From Inhella gelatinilytica (GTDB lineage Bacteria > Pseudomonadota > Gammaproteobacteria > Burkholderiales > Burkholderiaceae_C): a DNA stretch of 64,000 nucleotides. Positions within the stretch are counted from its first letter, which is position 1. Every line of letters starts with the position of its first letter. Both the position numbers and the translations under genes were made by a program. Under the pieces are notes generated by a model. The model did no database searches, was not told the origin of the DNA, and worked only from the letters and a program-made list of their open reading frames with translations. Below, piece after piece: positions 63,680 through 64,000 of this stretch. The stretch spans positions 62,001 to 126,000 of the forward strand of contig NZ_JAEDAL010000009.1 in assembly GCF_016093295.1 (NCBI RefSeq), written 5' to 3'.

Positions 63680-64000
63680 ATGGATGATTTATTACTGAGT
63701 TTGTTGGGTGGACTGGCGCTGGGATTCGTCCTGTGGCTCTGGTTGAAGAAGCGCGAGGCTCGGACTGCGGCGCCGCCGTCCACTCCTGAATCGCCGCCTG
63801 AAGCCGCGCCGCCTGAAGCGGTCGTTGACGCGCCGCCCGCTGAACCTCCGCTTCAGGAGACGGTGGAAGCGCCGCAGGCGGCTGGGGCAGTGGAGGCCCC
63901 GACTGATGGGGCCGTGGCCGCTGAGCCCGAAGCCGAAGACGATGTCGAAGCTGCGCTGCGCGCGGCGTTTGAGGCGGGGCTTCAGAGCGCAGAGGCGCAC
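63680..64000 (+). CDS. anchored Pro/Ala/Glu-rich protein, partial at right edge
   Basis: 107 codons are visible. One N-terminal membrane helix (LLLSLLGGLALGFVLWLWL) precedes KKREAR and a long acidic, Pro/Ala/Glu-rich linker with PPEAAPPEAVVDAPPAEPP-type runs. The linker ends in a helix-forming AALRAAFEAGLQSAEAH. The frame stays open at the window end. It resembles membrane-tethered envelope or cell-division proteins in layout, but nothing specific is recognised. Confidence 0.6.
   Translation, partial: MDDLLLSLLGGLALGFVLWLWLKKREARTAAPPSTPESPPEAAPPEAVVDAPPAEPPLQETVEAPQAAGAVEAPTDGAVAAEPEAEDDVEAALRAAFEAGLQSAEAH

Overview
The window is a gene-dense (no intergenic gap above about 290 bases), GC-rich stretch of what looks like a Burkholderiales chromosome, probably a Comamonadaceae or Sphaerotilaceae-type betaproteobacterium. 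The reasons are gene order (exbB-exbD-lpxK-Trm112-kdsB-adk facing xseA-sodB; cysS-alkA-accA-tilS-lysC; pstSCAB-phoU-phoB-phoR; ccoI-ccoS-ccoNOQP-ccoG-ccoH-fnr-hemN), the LPS genes of a Gram-negative, and protein-level resemblance to that order. This is inference from the sequence alone; no database was searched. I see no prophage, transposase, integrase, CRISPR array, rRNA or plasmid gene.

Layout. 1-6.2 kb: a minus-strand envelope operon (exbB, exbD, lpxK, Trm112-like protein, kdsB, adk running off the left end), then divergent xseA and sodB, and a DUF192 protein. 6.2-16.5 kb: a complete high-affinity cbb3 oxidase locus with copper-delivery ATPase CcoI, CcoS, structural genes ccoNOQP, assembly genes ccoG/ccoH, the oxygen sensor Fnr, anaerobic HemN and a TauE/SafE-like membrane protein. 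Two FNR-box-like palindromes sit in this locus; the one before ccoN lies exactly where a class II FNR activator site should be. 16.5-25.3 kb: isocitrate dehydrogenase, then the minus-strand phosphate regulon with PHO-box-like repeats before pstS, and a tandem universal stress protein. 25.4-31.7 kb: a cold-shock protein, clpS-clpA, and a minus-strand operon of a TPR protein, two cyclophilins, LpxH and MtfA. 31.9-37.4 kb: cysS, alkA, accA, tilS, lysC and tRNA-Ser(GCT). 37.5-44.3 kb: an acetyltransferase and a MacAB-like three-gene ABC efflux set, divergent from a two-component system whose regulator lacks an AAA+ domain. 44.3-53 kb: ArsC-like reductase, acetyltransferase, prolyl oligopeptidase, an exported coiled-coil protein coupled to oligopeptidase A, a stand-alone receiver, RsgA and an M48 protease. 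53-64 kb: orn, a pabB-pabC fusion, a RhlE-type RNA helicase with a long repeat tail and a strongly structured leader, a cold-shock/DUF1294 fusion, a DUF4832-type exported protein, an MFS transporter, a cysteine desulfurase-rhodanese fusion, a solute-binding protein and a partial gene at the right end.

How it fits together. Most of the window is housekeeping. The clearest regulatory themes are oxygen (Fnr, cbb3 oxidase, HemN), phosphate (PhoBR-Pst) and RNA or cold adaptation (Csp, RhlE, CSD-DUF1294). I found no gene set that is plainly a new defence or mobile system. The best candidates for undescribed biology are the multi-hairpin leader of the RNA helicase (55573-55701), the single-chain cysteine desulfurase-rhodanese enzyme, the two-cysteine coiled-coil protein translationally coupled to oligopeptidase A, and the AAA-less regulator/kinase pair beside the efflux genes.
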